Numbered from the stretch's first letter, positions 10,929 through 17,665 are shown. The stretch: 19,937 nucleotides of DNA from Saprospiraceae bacterium (GCA_016717145.1 JADKGD010000045.1:1-19937), one strand, 5' to 3'. Made by a program: numbers and translations. Notes: a model not told the origin generated them from the letters alone.

Positions 10929-12032
10929 TTATTGTATATGCGCGAAACCATTTTCGATCGTAAAGATACTATATTCTGTTTTTAGTTCGTCCAATATGAT
11001 TTTTATTCGATCTTCATTTGTGTCAGTAATAAAAACCTGTCCAAAGTTATTATCCTTCAAAAGTGCCAACAAATGTTTTACGCGATGCTGATCCAATTTA
11101 TCAAAAATATCATCCAGTAAAAGTATTGGTTTTTTACCGGAGTTGATTTCAAGCAATTTATATTGTGTCAATTTTAAAGATAAAACAAAGGATTTCAGCT
11201 GACCCTGAGATGCAAAATTTTTGAGAGGCTCGCCATTCATACTAAAAATCAGATCGTCTTTATGTACACCACTTGTTGTTCTGGTTAGCATCCTATCCTT
11301 GTGCTCATTGGTCTTCATCAATATTTCCAGATCGTAATCTTTTAATTGGCTTTGGTATGTTATTGCACAATTTTCCCGTCTACCTGAAATGTCTGCATAA
11401 GTATCTTCAAAAATCTGTTTCATTTGTCCTATTTGCGCCGCACGTCGTTCATATATTCGCTGTGCCGGTGCATACATACCATTGCTTACAGATTCCAGAA
11501 GTAAAGCATCAAAATACCGCAGATCGGCAAAAGACTTTAAAAGTGCGTTCCGTTGCTTAAGCAAATTGCCGTATAAAATCAAGTCTTCAAGGTATTGTCT
11601 ATCCGTCTGAACAATGGTATTATTTAAAAAATTTCGTCGTTCTTCACTGCCTTCCAACATCATCTGGATATCCGCAGGTGCAATGATGACACACAAAAAA
11701 CGTCCTACATGTTCGCCTATTTTACTCAGTTTTTTGCCCGATACTTCTATTTCCTTTCTGACATTTGATTGAGATTTTATAACCACAATTTCAGTATCAG
11801 TTTCAGTATCAAATACAGCTTCAAGTCTAAAAAAGTCCTTATCCTCCATAATGATAAACCTGTCACCATTTGAGAAATAACTTTTACCCAGACAGAGATA
11901 ATAGATCGCATCGAGAATATTGGTTTTGCCCATTCCATTCATCCCAACAAAAGCATTGACTTTATTATGGAAATTCAGTTGTCCGGATTCGTAATTGCGA
12001 AAATGGGTTAGTTTAAGTGATTTTAGTATCAA
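10929..12032 (-). CDS. recF: DNA replication and repair protein RecF
   Basis: RecF is an SMC/ABC-type ATPase that, with RecO and RecR, helps load RecA at single-strand gaps. The 367-residue frame is intact and of normal length. It starts ILKSLKLTHFRNYES, typical of RecF. Walker A is GMNGMGKT (residues 30-37), the ABC signature region is ASQGQLKSF (from about 274), and Walker B with the following D-loop is KPILLLDDIFDKLD (301-314). The apparent start codon is TTG (12030-12032); no ATG occurs in frame just upstream, and the family N-terminus begins there, so TTG is accepted, although a base error in an ATG cannot be excluded. The DUF721 gene follows after 25 bp. Confidence 0.96.
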   Translation of the reverse strand: MILKSLKLTHFRNYESGQLNFHNKVNAFVGMNGMGKTNILDAIYYLCLGKSYFSNGDRFIIMEDKDFFRLEAVFDTETDTEIVVIKSQSNVRKEIEVSGKKLSKIGEHVGRFLCVIIAPADIQMMLEGSEERRNFLNNTIVQTDRQYLEDLILYGNLLKQRNALLKSFADLRYFDALLLESVSNGMYAPAQRIYERRAAQIGQMKQIFEDTYADISGRRENCAITYQSQLKDYDLEILMKTNEHKDRMLTRTTSGVHKDDLIFSMNGEPLKNFASQGQLKSFVLSLKLTQYKLLEINSGKKPILLLDDIFDKLDQHRVKHLLALLKDNNFGQVFITDTNEDRIKIILDELKTEYSIFTIENGFAHIQ

Positions 12033-12055
12033 ATGAAGAATATCTAATTAAAAGA

Positions 12056-12063
12056 CAAAGATA
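12056..12063 (-). promoter_or_regulatory. Possible -7 element for recF
   Basis: On the minus strand this reads TATCTTTG, an exact fit to the Bacteroidota -7 consensus TAnnTTTG, 23 bp upstream of the recF start. A -33 TTG at the right spacing is not obvious. Confidence 0.4.
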
Positions 12064-12080
12064 AAAGAATTTGGCACCAA

Positions 12081-12780
12081 TCACTTATTGGACAATTTGA
12101 TTGCCAGCTCATCCAAATAATCAAGCTGCAATTGCTGAATGTCCAATAATCGTTTATTTTGATGAACGATGAGATGATCGATTTTTTCATGCAACAAACG
12201 AATCTCCAGTTCCGCTTTTAAATTAATTTTATAATCGTGTTCACTTCTTTGCCCTGTCTTTCTCTTCTTGTCTGTTCTGACTCATCATGATAATCGGTGC
12301 CTGAATGGCTGCCAGACAAGATAGGATCAAATTTAATAATATAAATGGATAAGGGTCAAATGGTTGCCATAACAGCACCCAGATATTTATGGCTATCCAA
12401 ATGAGGATAAACGAAAAGAAGAAGATGATAAAGGTCCAGCTTCCTCCAAATGATGCTATTTTGTCTGCAATCCGCTGGCCTAAAGTAAAAGTGCCTTCTA
12501 TATCTGTTTCAATGTTTTGAGACAATAATAGGTTGGCATTCATAGCTTCGATAACATCTTTGTCGAGCTTATTTAATTCTTTGGTTTCTTTGCCTATAAG
12601 ATCCTCCAGATATTTTGTCCTGTAGCTATTCAGGGCTTCATGGCTGATATAATGTTTGTTGGTGATAGTCGGGAAGTCGTTTTTGATTAAAGCAGCCAAT
12701 TGTGGTCTGATAGAAGCAAAAATCAATAAATCATCATCTGATAATTCTTTTTTTGTAATAAAACAAGTTTGAATTGACAT
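12081..12780 (-). CDS. DUF1003 membrane protein, one frame change near the C-terminus
   Basis: DUF1003 is a family of small inner-membrane proteins of unknown function with two adjacent TM helices. Here residues 1-105 are soluble (starts MSIQTCFITKKELSDDDLLI), then the family core TFTLGQRIADKIASFGGSWT, TM1 (FIIFFFSFILIWIAINIWVL), a WQPFDPYPFILLNLILSC loop into TM2, and AIQAPIIMMSQNRQEEKDR. The open frame stops at 12241, but a one-base shift there continues as RSEHDYKINLKAELEIRLLH and on to a stop at 12081 (end AIKLSNK). This C-terminal helical tail is normal for DUF1003, so the gene is longer than its uninterrupted frame (about 230 aa). It lies upstream of recF in the same direction with a 48-bp gap. 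Confidence 0.87.
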
Positions 12781-13042
12781 GCTTTTTTTTAATTAATGAG
12801 ATAATGGCGAAGTTATAAAAATAATCAATCTTATTTTAATCTTCTGTATTCCATATATTTAAAAAGTTCGCCACCTATTTGTTAAACCCGCTATTATAGG
12901 CTGTTAATTTTCCTTCAACTCCGATGGTCGCAGTTTGCAACTGCGATTCCATATTTTACTAATTTACATTTCATAATAAACTATCAATAATTACAGACTA
13001 TAACCGAAACCATAAATAATAAAACTGTTACCTTGCTAGGCT
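12781..13042. other. AT-rich intergenic stretch with one palindrome
   Basis: This holds the upstream region of the DUF1003 gene (an A-rich run directly before its ATG) and, further right, AT-rich DNA without open frames. The only structured element is the perfect palindrome at 12928-12946, listed separately. No RNA gene is apparent. Confidence 0.6.
12928..12946. repeat. REP-like palindrome with TGC loop
   Basis: TCGCAGTT-TGC-AACTGCGA is a perfect 8-bp inverted repeat around a 3-nt loop. It has the same geometry as the GTAGGC-TGT-GCCTAC palindromes around the RAYT relics to the right (short stem, TGY loop), although the stem sequence differs. No T tract follows, so it is not a classical terminator. 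Confidence 0.7.
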
Positions 13043-13055
13043 TAGGCTGTGCCTA
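13043..13055 (+). repeat. REP-like palindrome, copy 1
   Basis: TAGGC-TGT-GCCTA, followed by CGTCTTTGTGTTGCCAAATT. It begins a 109-bp block (13043-13151) that aligns without gaps to 15882-15990, with roughly four-fifths of positions matching by eye. The block contains the palindrome, a spacer and the last codons of a RAYT gene. Confidence 0.75.
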
Positions 13056-13104
13056 CGTCTTTGTGTTGCCAAATTTTCAATTTGAATTTGAAGAACTAAA
13101 TCCA

Positions 13105-13191
13105 TTAAATATCTGCTACATCTATGTCCAGTAATCTTTCTAATCCACTATAATTTCGTTGAGTACTGTACATCCAATCTTCAGCCTTCAT
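13105..13191 (-). pseudogene. C-terminal relic of a REP-associated tyrosine transposase (RAYT)
   Basis: On the minus strand the 28 codons from ATG 13191 to TAA 13105 read MKAEDWMYSTQRNYSG then LERLLDIDVADI. The pattern E-x-W-x-Y-S-(S/T)-x-R-N-Y followed by a short L-L-x-I/V-D tail is the C-terminal end of Y1-family (HUH) transposases of the RAYT group. The rest of the gene is absent: directly upstream (3 bp) lies the abiEii stop codon. It is therefore a truncated remnant left where the AbiE cassette now joins. The ATG is an internal Met and probably not a real start. Confidence 0.6.
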
Positions 13192-13193
13192 TT

Positions 13194-14258
13194 TTATTTT
13201 TTCAATTCGTAAATTTTATACCAATAGAAAAACGCTTCGGGGTTGGACTTTTTGAGTTTGTTCAACTTGTTATTGAGCGGTTCGTCGATTTGCCAATCTT
13301 TTAGTTGAAGTGGATTTTCAAACTTATCAATCGTTTTTGCATTGAAATGTATCAATGTCGAAAGATAAGCCGCCTTTGAAGCGTGGGCAATTGCTTTTTC
13401 AATGTGATAACTTTCAGAAAAAATAAAACTGTTGATTCGCCTAATACCATTTTGCAATTCTTCAAAATCGCCTTTGCCATCTGTTCCTCTGCTTATAATG
13501 CAAAGAGCCGTTTGATAAATATCTTCCAATACATCGCTTTCGTTTATTCCTTCGGAATTACGATAATCAATTTCGGTTTTTGCAAAACGATAAAACGTAG
13601 TTTTAATGGTATCCAAATCGGTTACCTTATCGAACAGATTTCCGATGTCGTAAAGTTGCTTAATGATTTCCATACTAATACTGTCGTCTTTTTTGAAATA
13701 TGGAATACCTGTGGTGTTGGGTGCAAAAGCAGTGAGTTTATCGCCCAAAATATCTTCCAAACTTGGCACATTTACGCTCAATGGTTTGTCAATGATTGGA
13801 ACAAAGTCCGATTGAATTGGCAATGAAATGAGGTTTACATAATTAACTTCCTCAAAATGAATGTCCAACAACACATATTCTTCGTCTTTATTGGTTTTAT
13901 GCAAAGGCGTGTAGAAAAATTTGTAATGCTTCTTTTTGATTTTTGAAGTTGTGATTCGGTGTTGTAGCTCTTTCCTTAAAAATCCTTGTTCTTTTATGAT
14001 TGCATCTAAAGCGCTTTCCAAATCTTTGATTTCATCCGAAAGAATAATGTCAATATCTATTGAAAGTCGTTTGGTTGAATTGAAATGCAACATTAAAGCC
14101 GTTCCTCCTTTGAAAACAAAGGACAGTTTTTGTTTTGCCAAGCCCTCCAACAGCAACAACGCACGGATAACTTTCTCTGCAAGGATTCTGTCCGCATTAC
14201 GGTGTTGCTTTGACACTTGGCTTAGCCACTCGCTTGATATTTCATTTAAGTTTATCAT
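13194..14258 (-). CDS. abiEii: Nucleotidyltransferase AbiEii/AbiGii family toxin
   Basis: An intact 354-residue nucleotidyltransferase of the AbiEii (type IV toxin, phage abortive infection) family. Known members use NTPs to modify RNA targets such as tRNA and stop growth. The catalytic motif is complete: FVFKGGTALML (Gly51-Gly52-Thr53) followed by RLSIDIDI (Asp68, Asp70); a third acidic position is in LLDIHFEE (Asp132); and the family motif PSLEDILGDKLTAF has Asp173 and Lys174. The C-terminal half is helical, as in other members. It starts 21 bp after the stop of the antitoxin-like gene, so the two form an operon with the antitoxin first, the usual AbiE order. No frameshift or lost motif is seen, so the toxin should be active. 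Its 3' end abuts a transposase relic. Confidence 0.93.
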   Translation of the reverse strand: MINLNEISSEWLSQVSKQHRNADRILAEKVIRALLLLEGLAKQKLSFVFKGGTALMLHFNSTKRLSIDIDIILSDEIKDLESALDAIIKEQGFLRKELQHRITTSKIKKKHYKFFYTPLHKTNKDEEYVLLDIHFEEVNYVNLISLPIQSDFVPIIDKPLSVNVPSLEDILGDKLTAFAPNTTGIPYFKKDDSISMEIIKQLYDIGNLFDKVTDLDTIKTTFYRFAKTEIDYRNSEGINESDVLEDIYQTALCIISRGTDGKGDFEELQNGIRRINSFIFSESYHIEKAIAHASKAAYLSTLIHFNAKTIDKFENPLQLKDWQIDEPLNNKLNKLKKSNPEAFFYWYKIYELKK

Positions 14259-14279
14259 CTATAAAACGGCAGTTAATTT

Positions 14280-15029
14280 TTATTGCTGCCATAAATTTGT
14301 AATCGTTTTTACAAATTGGTTCAGTTCTTCTTTCTTTCGTCTCCTGTCGGCATAGCGAAGCATTTTGCTTTGGTTAATGGTGTATTTGGCAAATGCTTCT
14401 TTAAAAATAGTTCGCTTTTCAGCACCTTGTTGAGCCGAAAAAATCACGTCATCACAAAAAATATCCACCAACATTTTTTCTATGGTTGCCGTTTCAACTT
14501 CTTTTATGTTTTGCGTTGGTGCTTCCGAAATAAGTGGTTTTATAACAAATATTTCTTTTTCATTCACTATGTATTTTTCTAAAATATCGTTGGTTGGCTT
14601 AATAAAAACTGATTTTTTTATTCCTCTCAAAAAATAAAAAGCCGAATTTGTTGTTTCTTTATCTGTTTCCACTAATAAAAAAAACCTGTCGGGTTGGTGT
14701 TGCATAAATTCATTTAAAACAGAAGTGTTCCAAACGCAAAAATTGGCATAAGGAAATTCTGCTTTCAGCTTTTTGAAAATAGATTTTGTTACCGATGAAA
14801 TTTCGGGAATATATTTTCTTCCCTCGCCAAGTCTAAATTTCCCTCTGCCTATGCGTTGCAAAACGCCGTCTTGAACCAAGGTGTAAACACGCCAATTTAT
14901 CGTAGTCGGTTTTATGTCCTTTTCGAATTGTTCATAAAAGCCAACAATATCCTTCTTTTCAAAAACAGCTTTGCTTTTGAAATGGTGTTTAATGCTGTCG
15001 GTATGTAGTTTGTCTGTTGCGATGACTTT
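14280..15029 (-). CDS. AbiEi-like antitoxin (DUF6577 type)
   Basis: The first gene of the AbiE operon. The protein has an N-terminal winged-helix part (KHHFKSKAVFEKKDIVGFYE, then TTINWRVYTLVQDGVLQRIG and RGKFRLG) and a longer C-terminal domain (FCVWNTSVLNEFMQHQPDRF, then FLRGIKKSVFIKP, IEKMLVDIFCDDVIFSAQQG and YADRRRKKEELNQFV). This matches Bacteroidota DUF6577 proteins that precede AbiEii toxins and are thought to repress the operon and neutralise the toxin. The obvious in-frame TTG at 14879 would cut off half the winged helix, so the true start lies upstream, between there and the in-frame stop at 15030-15032. That interval has no ATG, GTG or TTG; the likely start is near 15023 (codons GTC-ATC-GCA), meaning either a rare start codon or a base error. 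The extent given is the maximal open frame. Confidence 0.82.
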   Translation of the reverse strand, partial: KVIATDKLHTDSIKHHFKSKAVFEKKDIVGFYEQFEKDIKPTTINWRVYTLVQDGVLQRIGRGKFRLGEGRKYIPEISSVTKSIFKKLKAEFPYANFCVWNTSVLNEFMQHQPDRFFLLVETDKETTNSAFYFLRGIKKSVFIKPTNDILEKYIVNEKEIFVIKPLISEAPTQNIKEVETATIEKMLVDIFCDDVIFSAQQGAEKRTIFKEAFAKYTINQSKMLRYADRRRKKEELNQFVKTITNLWQQ

Positions 15030-15042
15030 CTAAAATTTTAAG

Positions 15043-15075
15043 CAAAGATACAAAATTCTATGAAACGGCAGCAAA
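15043..15075 (-). promoter_or_regulatory. Promoter of the AbiE operon
   Basis: On the minus strand a TTTG (15072-15075) is followed after 21 bp by TATCTTTG (15043-15050), matching the Bacteroidota -33/-7 promoter (TTTG, 19-21 bp, TAnnTTTG). The expected transcript would begin a few bases before 15035, leaving a very short leader and supporting a translation start close to 15029. Confidence 0.65.
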
Positions 15076-15368
15076 ATTAAAAAATTGCCAAAAATTAGAA
15101 TTGTCTGGGGTTGGGAAACAGCCCTGCTAGGCTGCACCTTATTCTAAGTGATGCTTTAAAGTTTGACATTTGGTTAACATCTACAATCCAATCCATAGAG
15201 TTACCACTAACTAAGATTAAACAAAACAAATCTACCCTAAACTTTCGGGTTTTTAAAATATGAATCCGGAAATTGGAAAGATTTATCTAATTGACTCTGT
15301 ATATTTGCCATGCTATGATTATTCACATGTACTTCTATTAATATAGTTTTAATCTGCTTTTTTGTGTG
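15051..15368. other. Intergenic stretch with promoter and degenerate REP
   Basis: This holds the AbiE promoter at its left end and a degenerate REP copy at 15128-15154. The remainder, about 15160-15368, is AT-rich without an open frame, palindrome or RNA gene that I can recognise. The DUF1801 gene ends at its right border. Confidence 0.6.
15128..15154 (+). repeat. Degenerate REP-like copy
   Basis: TAGGCTGCACCT followed by TATTCTAAGTGATGC aligns with TAGGCTGTGCCT followed by ACGTCTAAGTGATGC at 15882. The palindrome is partly lost but the flank TCTAAGTGATGC is identical. It has the same orientation as the copy at 13043, so the AbiE operon lies between two direct copies. Confidence 0.6.
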
Positions 15369-15788
15369 TCAAATGCCTAATGTCATTAAATGTTTTACGT
15401 TATGGGTAGTCAATGATGCCTTAATACATTCTTTTAATTCATCAATAGGAATTTTTTGATTGAGTTGAAACACAATTGCTCTGTTACCTTCAAACTGAAA
15501 TTTGTTGTCATATAACAACCTGAAAGTGTCTACAAGCCGACTTGAGCATTGAAAATACATTGCATATTGGTCAGGGCTTTTTTCTTTCCAGTCCATTCGT
15601 AAGGTGCTACCGTTCTTCGTAACAAAACTTGGTTCGCCCCAATTTAATGTTTCTTCCAGTTCTTTTATACCTTTTGTTTCTTCTGCTGTTTCAATTACCA
15701 ATTCTCTCAAAAATTGCATTTTATCCCGCACAACGAAAGGGTAATTGGCGAACACCATATCAACTTTTGGGTTTCTAATAATTTTCAA
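15369..15788 (-). CDS. DUF1801 domain protein
   Basis: An intact 139-residue protein of the DUF1801 family (YdhG/Fra-like fold, related to small frataxin-like iron chaperones in some members, but function generally unknown). Characteristic parts: MVFANYPFVVRDKMQFLREL, then EETLNWGEPSF, TKNGSTLRMDWKEKSPDQYA, MYFQCSSRLVDTFR and a C-terminal KIPIDELKECI helix. The WGEPSF and RMDWK motifs identify the family. The longest start is TTG at 15788 (KIIRNPKVD), preceded by an in-frame TGA; the Met in DMVFANYP is an alternative. It is a single gene in the accessory patch, in the same direction as the AbiE operon but with its own -7 element. Confidence 0.88.
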   Translation of the reverse strand: MKIIRNPKVDMVFANYPFVVRDKMQFLRELVIETAEETKGIKELEETLNWGEPSFVTKNGSTLRMDWKEKSPDQYAMYFQCSSRLVDTFRLLYDNKFQFEGNRAIVFQLNQKIPIDELKECIKASLTTHNVKHLMTLGI

Positions 15789-15808
15789 CTTTCACATTTT
15801 TATTGGCG

Positions 15809-15816
15809 CAAAACTA
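15809..15816 (-). promoter_or_regulatory. Possible -7 element for the DUF1801 gene
   Basis: On the minus strand TAGTTTTG fits TAnnTTTG and lies 21 bp upstream of the TTG start. A well-spaced -33 TTTG is not visible. Confidence 0.35.
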
Positions 15817-15880
15817 CATAAAAATCAATTCTACATCTGCTTGGTTTTGCTTTTTTTCTTCATAGGTTTCAAAGTCCATG

Positions 15881-15895
15881 GTAGGCTGTGCCTAC
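15881..15895 (+). repeat. REP-like palindrome, copy 2
   Basis: GTAGGC-TGT-GCCTAC, a perfect 6-bp stem with a TGT loop, followed by GTCTAAGTGATGCCA. It is the left partner of an inverted pair with 16117-16131, which together enclose the miniature RAYT relic. Confidence 0.8.
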
Positions 15896-15943
15896 GTCTA
15901 AGTGATGCCAAATTTTCAATTTGAAATTGAACTACTACGGCAA

Positions 15944-16047
15944 TTAAATATCCATTAGATCTATATCTAATAAACTTTCCAATCCACTATCTGAAAGGTA
16001 AGGAAGTATGCTCCTGATCTGTCATATAATTGATATCCAGTATTCAT
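15944..16047 (-). pseudogene. Miniature internally deleted RAYT (Y1 transposase) gene
   Basis: On the minus strand from ATG 16047 the start MNTGYQLYDRSGAYFLTFQ and then IVDW is the conserved N-terminus of Bacteroidota REP-associated Y1 transposases. After only about 20 codons the DNA continues, in another frame, with DSGLESLLDIDLMDI and stop (15944), the same C-terminal tail as the relic at 13105-13191. The whole catalytic middle (HUH motif and Tyr) is missing. The join lies in a stretch shared by both ends of the gene (ATAGTGGATT, about 15980-15990). The piece is bracketed by inverted REP palindromes, giving a small non-autonomous unit. Confidence 0.7.
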
Positions 16048-16116
16048 ATCCAACAAAATTATAGAAAATCAAACAATCAACCAAGCATCATGGCACAGCC
16101 ATGGCAACACTGCGAC

Positions 16117-16131
16117 GTAGGTGCAACCTAC
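16117..16131 (-). repeat. REP-like palindrome, copy 3, inverted
   Basis: GTAGGT-GCA-ACCTAC, a perfect 6-bp stem. Read on the minus strand it is GTAGGT-TGC-ACCTAC followed by GTCGCAGTGTTGCCATGG, matching the flank of copies 1 and 2 (GTCTTTGTGTTGCCA and GTCTAAGTGATGCCA). It is therefore in opposite orientation to copy 2. Confidence 0.75.
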
Positions 16132-16189
16132 CTTTAGATTTGCATTTCCATTAATTTTATCATATTACATATATTATTATGTATTACAT

Positions 16190-16205
16190 GGGGGGTCCAG
16201 GGGGG
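16190..16205. repeat. G6-TCCA-G6 direct repeat
   Basis: Two runs of six G separated by TCCA in an otherwise AT-rich region. The site lies between the REP cluster and the IS110 element and may mark or lie near the left end of the element. Confidence 0.6.
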
Positions 16206-16424
16206 TGTTGAAAAGTATTAATTTTGTGGAAAAGTTGAGACAAAGTATGGCAAATTATGCAACCTACTAAGTATACCTTATTCGGCGTTTTAATCCACAC
16301 TTTGCTCAAAAGGTTAAAAAGACAGATAGAAAATTAGGGTAAAACCCATTAACAAGGTAATCGTCCTTCACCTTTTACTCAACTTAAATTCGTCATTTCT
16401 TAATTTTTTAAAACCAGTTTTATT

Positions 16425-17450
16425 ATGTTAAAGTTTACTATCGGGGCTGATATTTCTAAAGATAAAATCAATTTTGCTCTTCGTTTTTAAAATGACTATA
16501 TTTTGGAGAAAGAAGTAGAAAATACAACATCTGCTTTAAATAAATTTATTAAGCAAGTTCAGTCATTGGTTAAGAGTTTAGCCAAAGAAAAAAAGTCTGA
16601 ACATTCCTTTGAGTTTATCATGGAACATACGGGAATCTATAGCAATCTTCTTATTGAATGCCTGGCTGGACATAAGGTGACCATGTATGTTGTTGCTGGA
16701 CTTGAAATCAAGAAAAGTACCGGGATCAGCAGGGGTAAAAATGACAAGATTGATGCTCAAAGAATTGCGGACTATGGGGTCAGATTTGCTGATAAATTAA
16801 AGCCTTATACCTTATGTGATCAGACGCTCACAGAACTTAAAGGGTTGAATACCAAAAGATCACAGCTTGTAAGAATCAAAGCTCAACTTACACAAGCCAG
16901 AGATGATAATAAAAAATTTCAAGGTAAAGAACTCCAAAAAAAGTTAGAAAAAATTAATAAGCAAATAGTGAATGAATTAGATGAAGCTATTGAGAAAATT
17001 GAAGCCGATATGTTGGAGTTAATAAAAAGCGATAAATCCATCTACGACAACTATAAGATCGCACAATCCGTACCGGGTGTTGGTAAAATCGTAGCGGTAG
17101 CATTCCTCTGTGCAACCCATAATTTCACAAAGTTTGGAAATATCCAAGGCATTAGGCAGTTATTGTGGTGTAGTGCCATTTGGAAAGGAATCAGGGGTAC
17201 AAAGGAAAAGATAAGGTATCTCCCATTGCCAATAAGTCATTAAAAAACGCTGCTGCATCTGGGAGCAGTAGCTAGCATTAGCGGAAAAAATGCCTTTGCG
17301 GCCTATTACCAAAGAAAAATAACAGAGGATAAGAAAAATAAAATGCTTGCCATCAATAATGTCAGAAACAAAATAGTAAAAACGCTCTTCGCATGCATTA
17401 AAAATAAAATAAAATATAAAGCGGACTATTCGTTTTCATTTGCAGCCTAA
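16425..17450 (+). pseudogene. IS110-family DEDD transposase, interrupted
   Basis: Joined, the protein is about 340 aa, normal for IS110. The N-terminal RuvC-like DEDD domain starts MLKFTIGADISKDKINF (first Asp) and continues with FEFIMEHTGIYSN (Glu) and GKNDKIDAQRIADYG (Asp pair). A coiled stretch (KKLEKINKQIVNELDEAIEK) leads to the C-terminal Tnp_20 domain: QSVPGVGKIVAVAFL, then in another frame SYCGVVPFGKESGVQ (expected catalytic Ser in ESG) and VSPIANKSLK, then TLLHLGAVASISGKNAFAA and an end FSFAA. Damage: an in-frame TAA at 16488-16490 and at least two frame changes between 17150 and 17245. The reading past the stop stays in the same frame, so a single substitution explains it. As it stands no active transposase would be made, unless these are sequence errors as elsewhere in the window. 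Confidence 0.88.
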
Positions 17451-17508
17451 AAATCAGGATGTGGATAACTCTGTGAATGGACCATGTACAACCGATTTCA
17501 TCAACAAC

Positions 17509-17544
17509 AAAAATATCAATTATGTATTAAAAAAATATCAATTA
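17509..17544 (+). repeat. 14-bp direct repeat downstream of the transposase
   Basis: AAAAATATCAATTA occurs at 17509-17522 and again at 17531-17544, 22 bp apart, in the non-coding right part of the IS110 element. Its role is unknown. Confidence 0.7.
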
Positions 17545-17577
17545 ATGCTTGGTTAAACCATAGAAAACGACGAACTG

Positions 17578-17594
17578 GGTAACCTCAGGTGACC
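17578..17594. repeat. Imperfect palindrome near the right end of the IS110 element
   Basis: GGTAACCT-C-AGGTGACC is a 17-bp inverted repeat with one mismatch. It falls in the non-coding stretch between the IS110 transposase and tspO and could lie at the element's right end or be a protein-binding site. No T tract follows on either strand. Confidence 0.5.
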
Positions 17595-17665
17595 TGGTTA
17601 TAAGATCAGATGGAACCCCTATTTAATCATTCTCCTATGTGTTTTCTGGAGCGGTCATGGGGATT

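Larger units (their letters stand above)
16200..17600 (+). mobile_element. IS110-family insertion sequence (limits approximate)
   Basis: The element is recognised by its transposase. Its ends cannot be fixed because IS110 elements lack terminal inverted repeats and often make no target duplication; the limits given are guesses. About 220 bp of non-coding DNA precede the transposase and about 150-200 bp follow it, more than most insertion sequences carry, in line with the bridge RNA reported for this family. It stands directly beside REP-like palindromes, a favoured type of target for several IS110 members. Confidence 0.6.

Noticed and set aside
12928..12946. Palindrome as a rho-independent terminator
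   Set aside because: No T tract follows on either strand, no gene ends close by, and the TGC loop links it to the REP-like set.
13383..13826. Plus-strand open frame of 147 codons across the abiEii gene
   Set aside because: It is antisense to an intact toxin gene with all catalytic motifs, and its Phe/Ile-rich composition is typical of a shadow frame.
15155..15368. Search for the missing RAYT core or N-terminus right of the AbiE operon
   Set aside because: No reading frame with Y1 transposase features (HUH motif, N-terminal MNTGYQ-like start) is found there on either strand.
16130..16190. AT-rich stretch with ATTACAT repeats as a replication origin or attachment site
   Set aside because: Only two short repeats and a 5-bp stem are present, with no DnaA boxes and no integrase gene.
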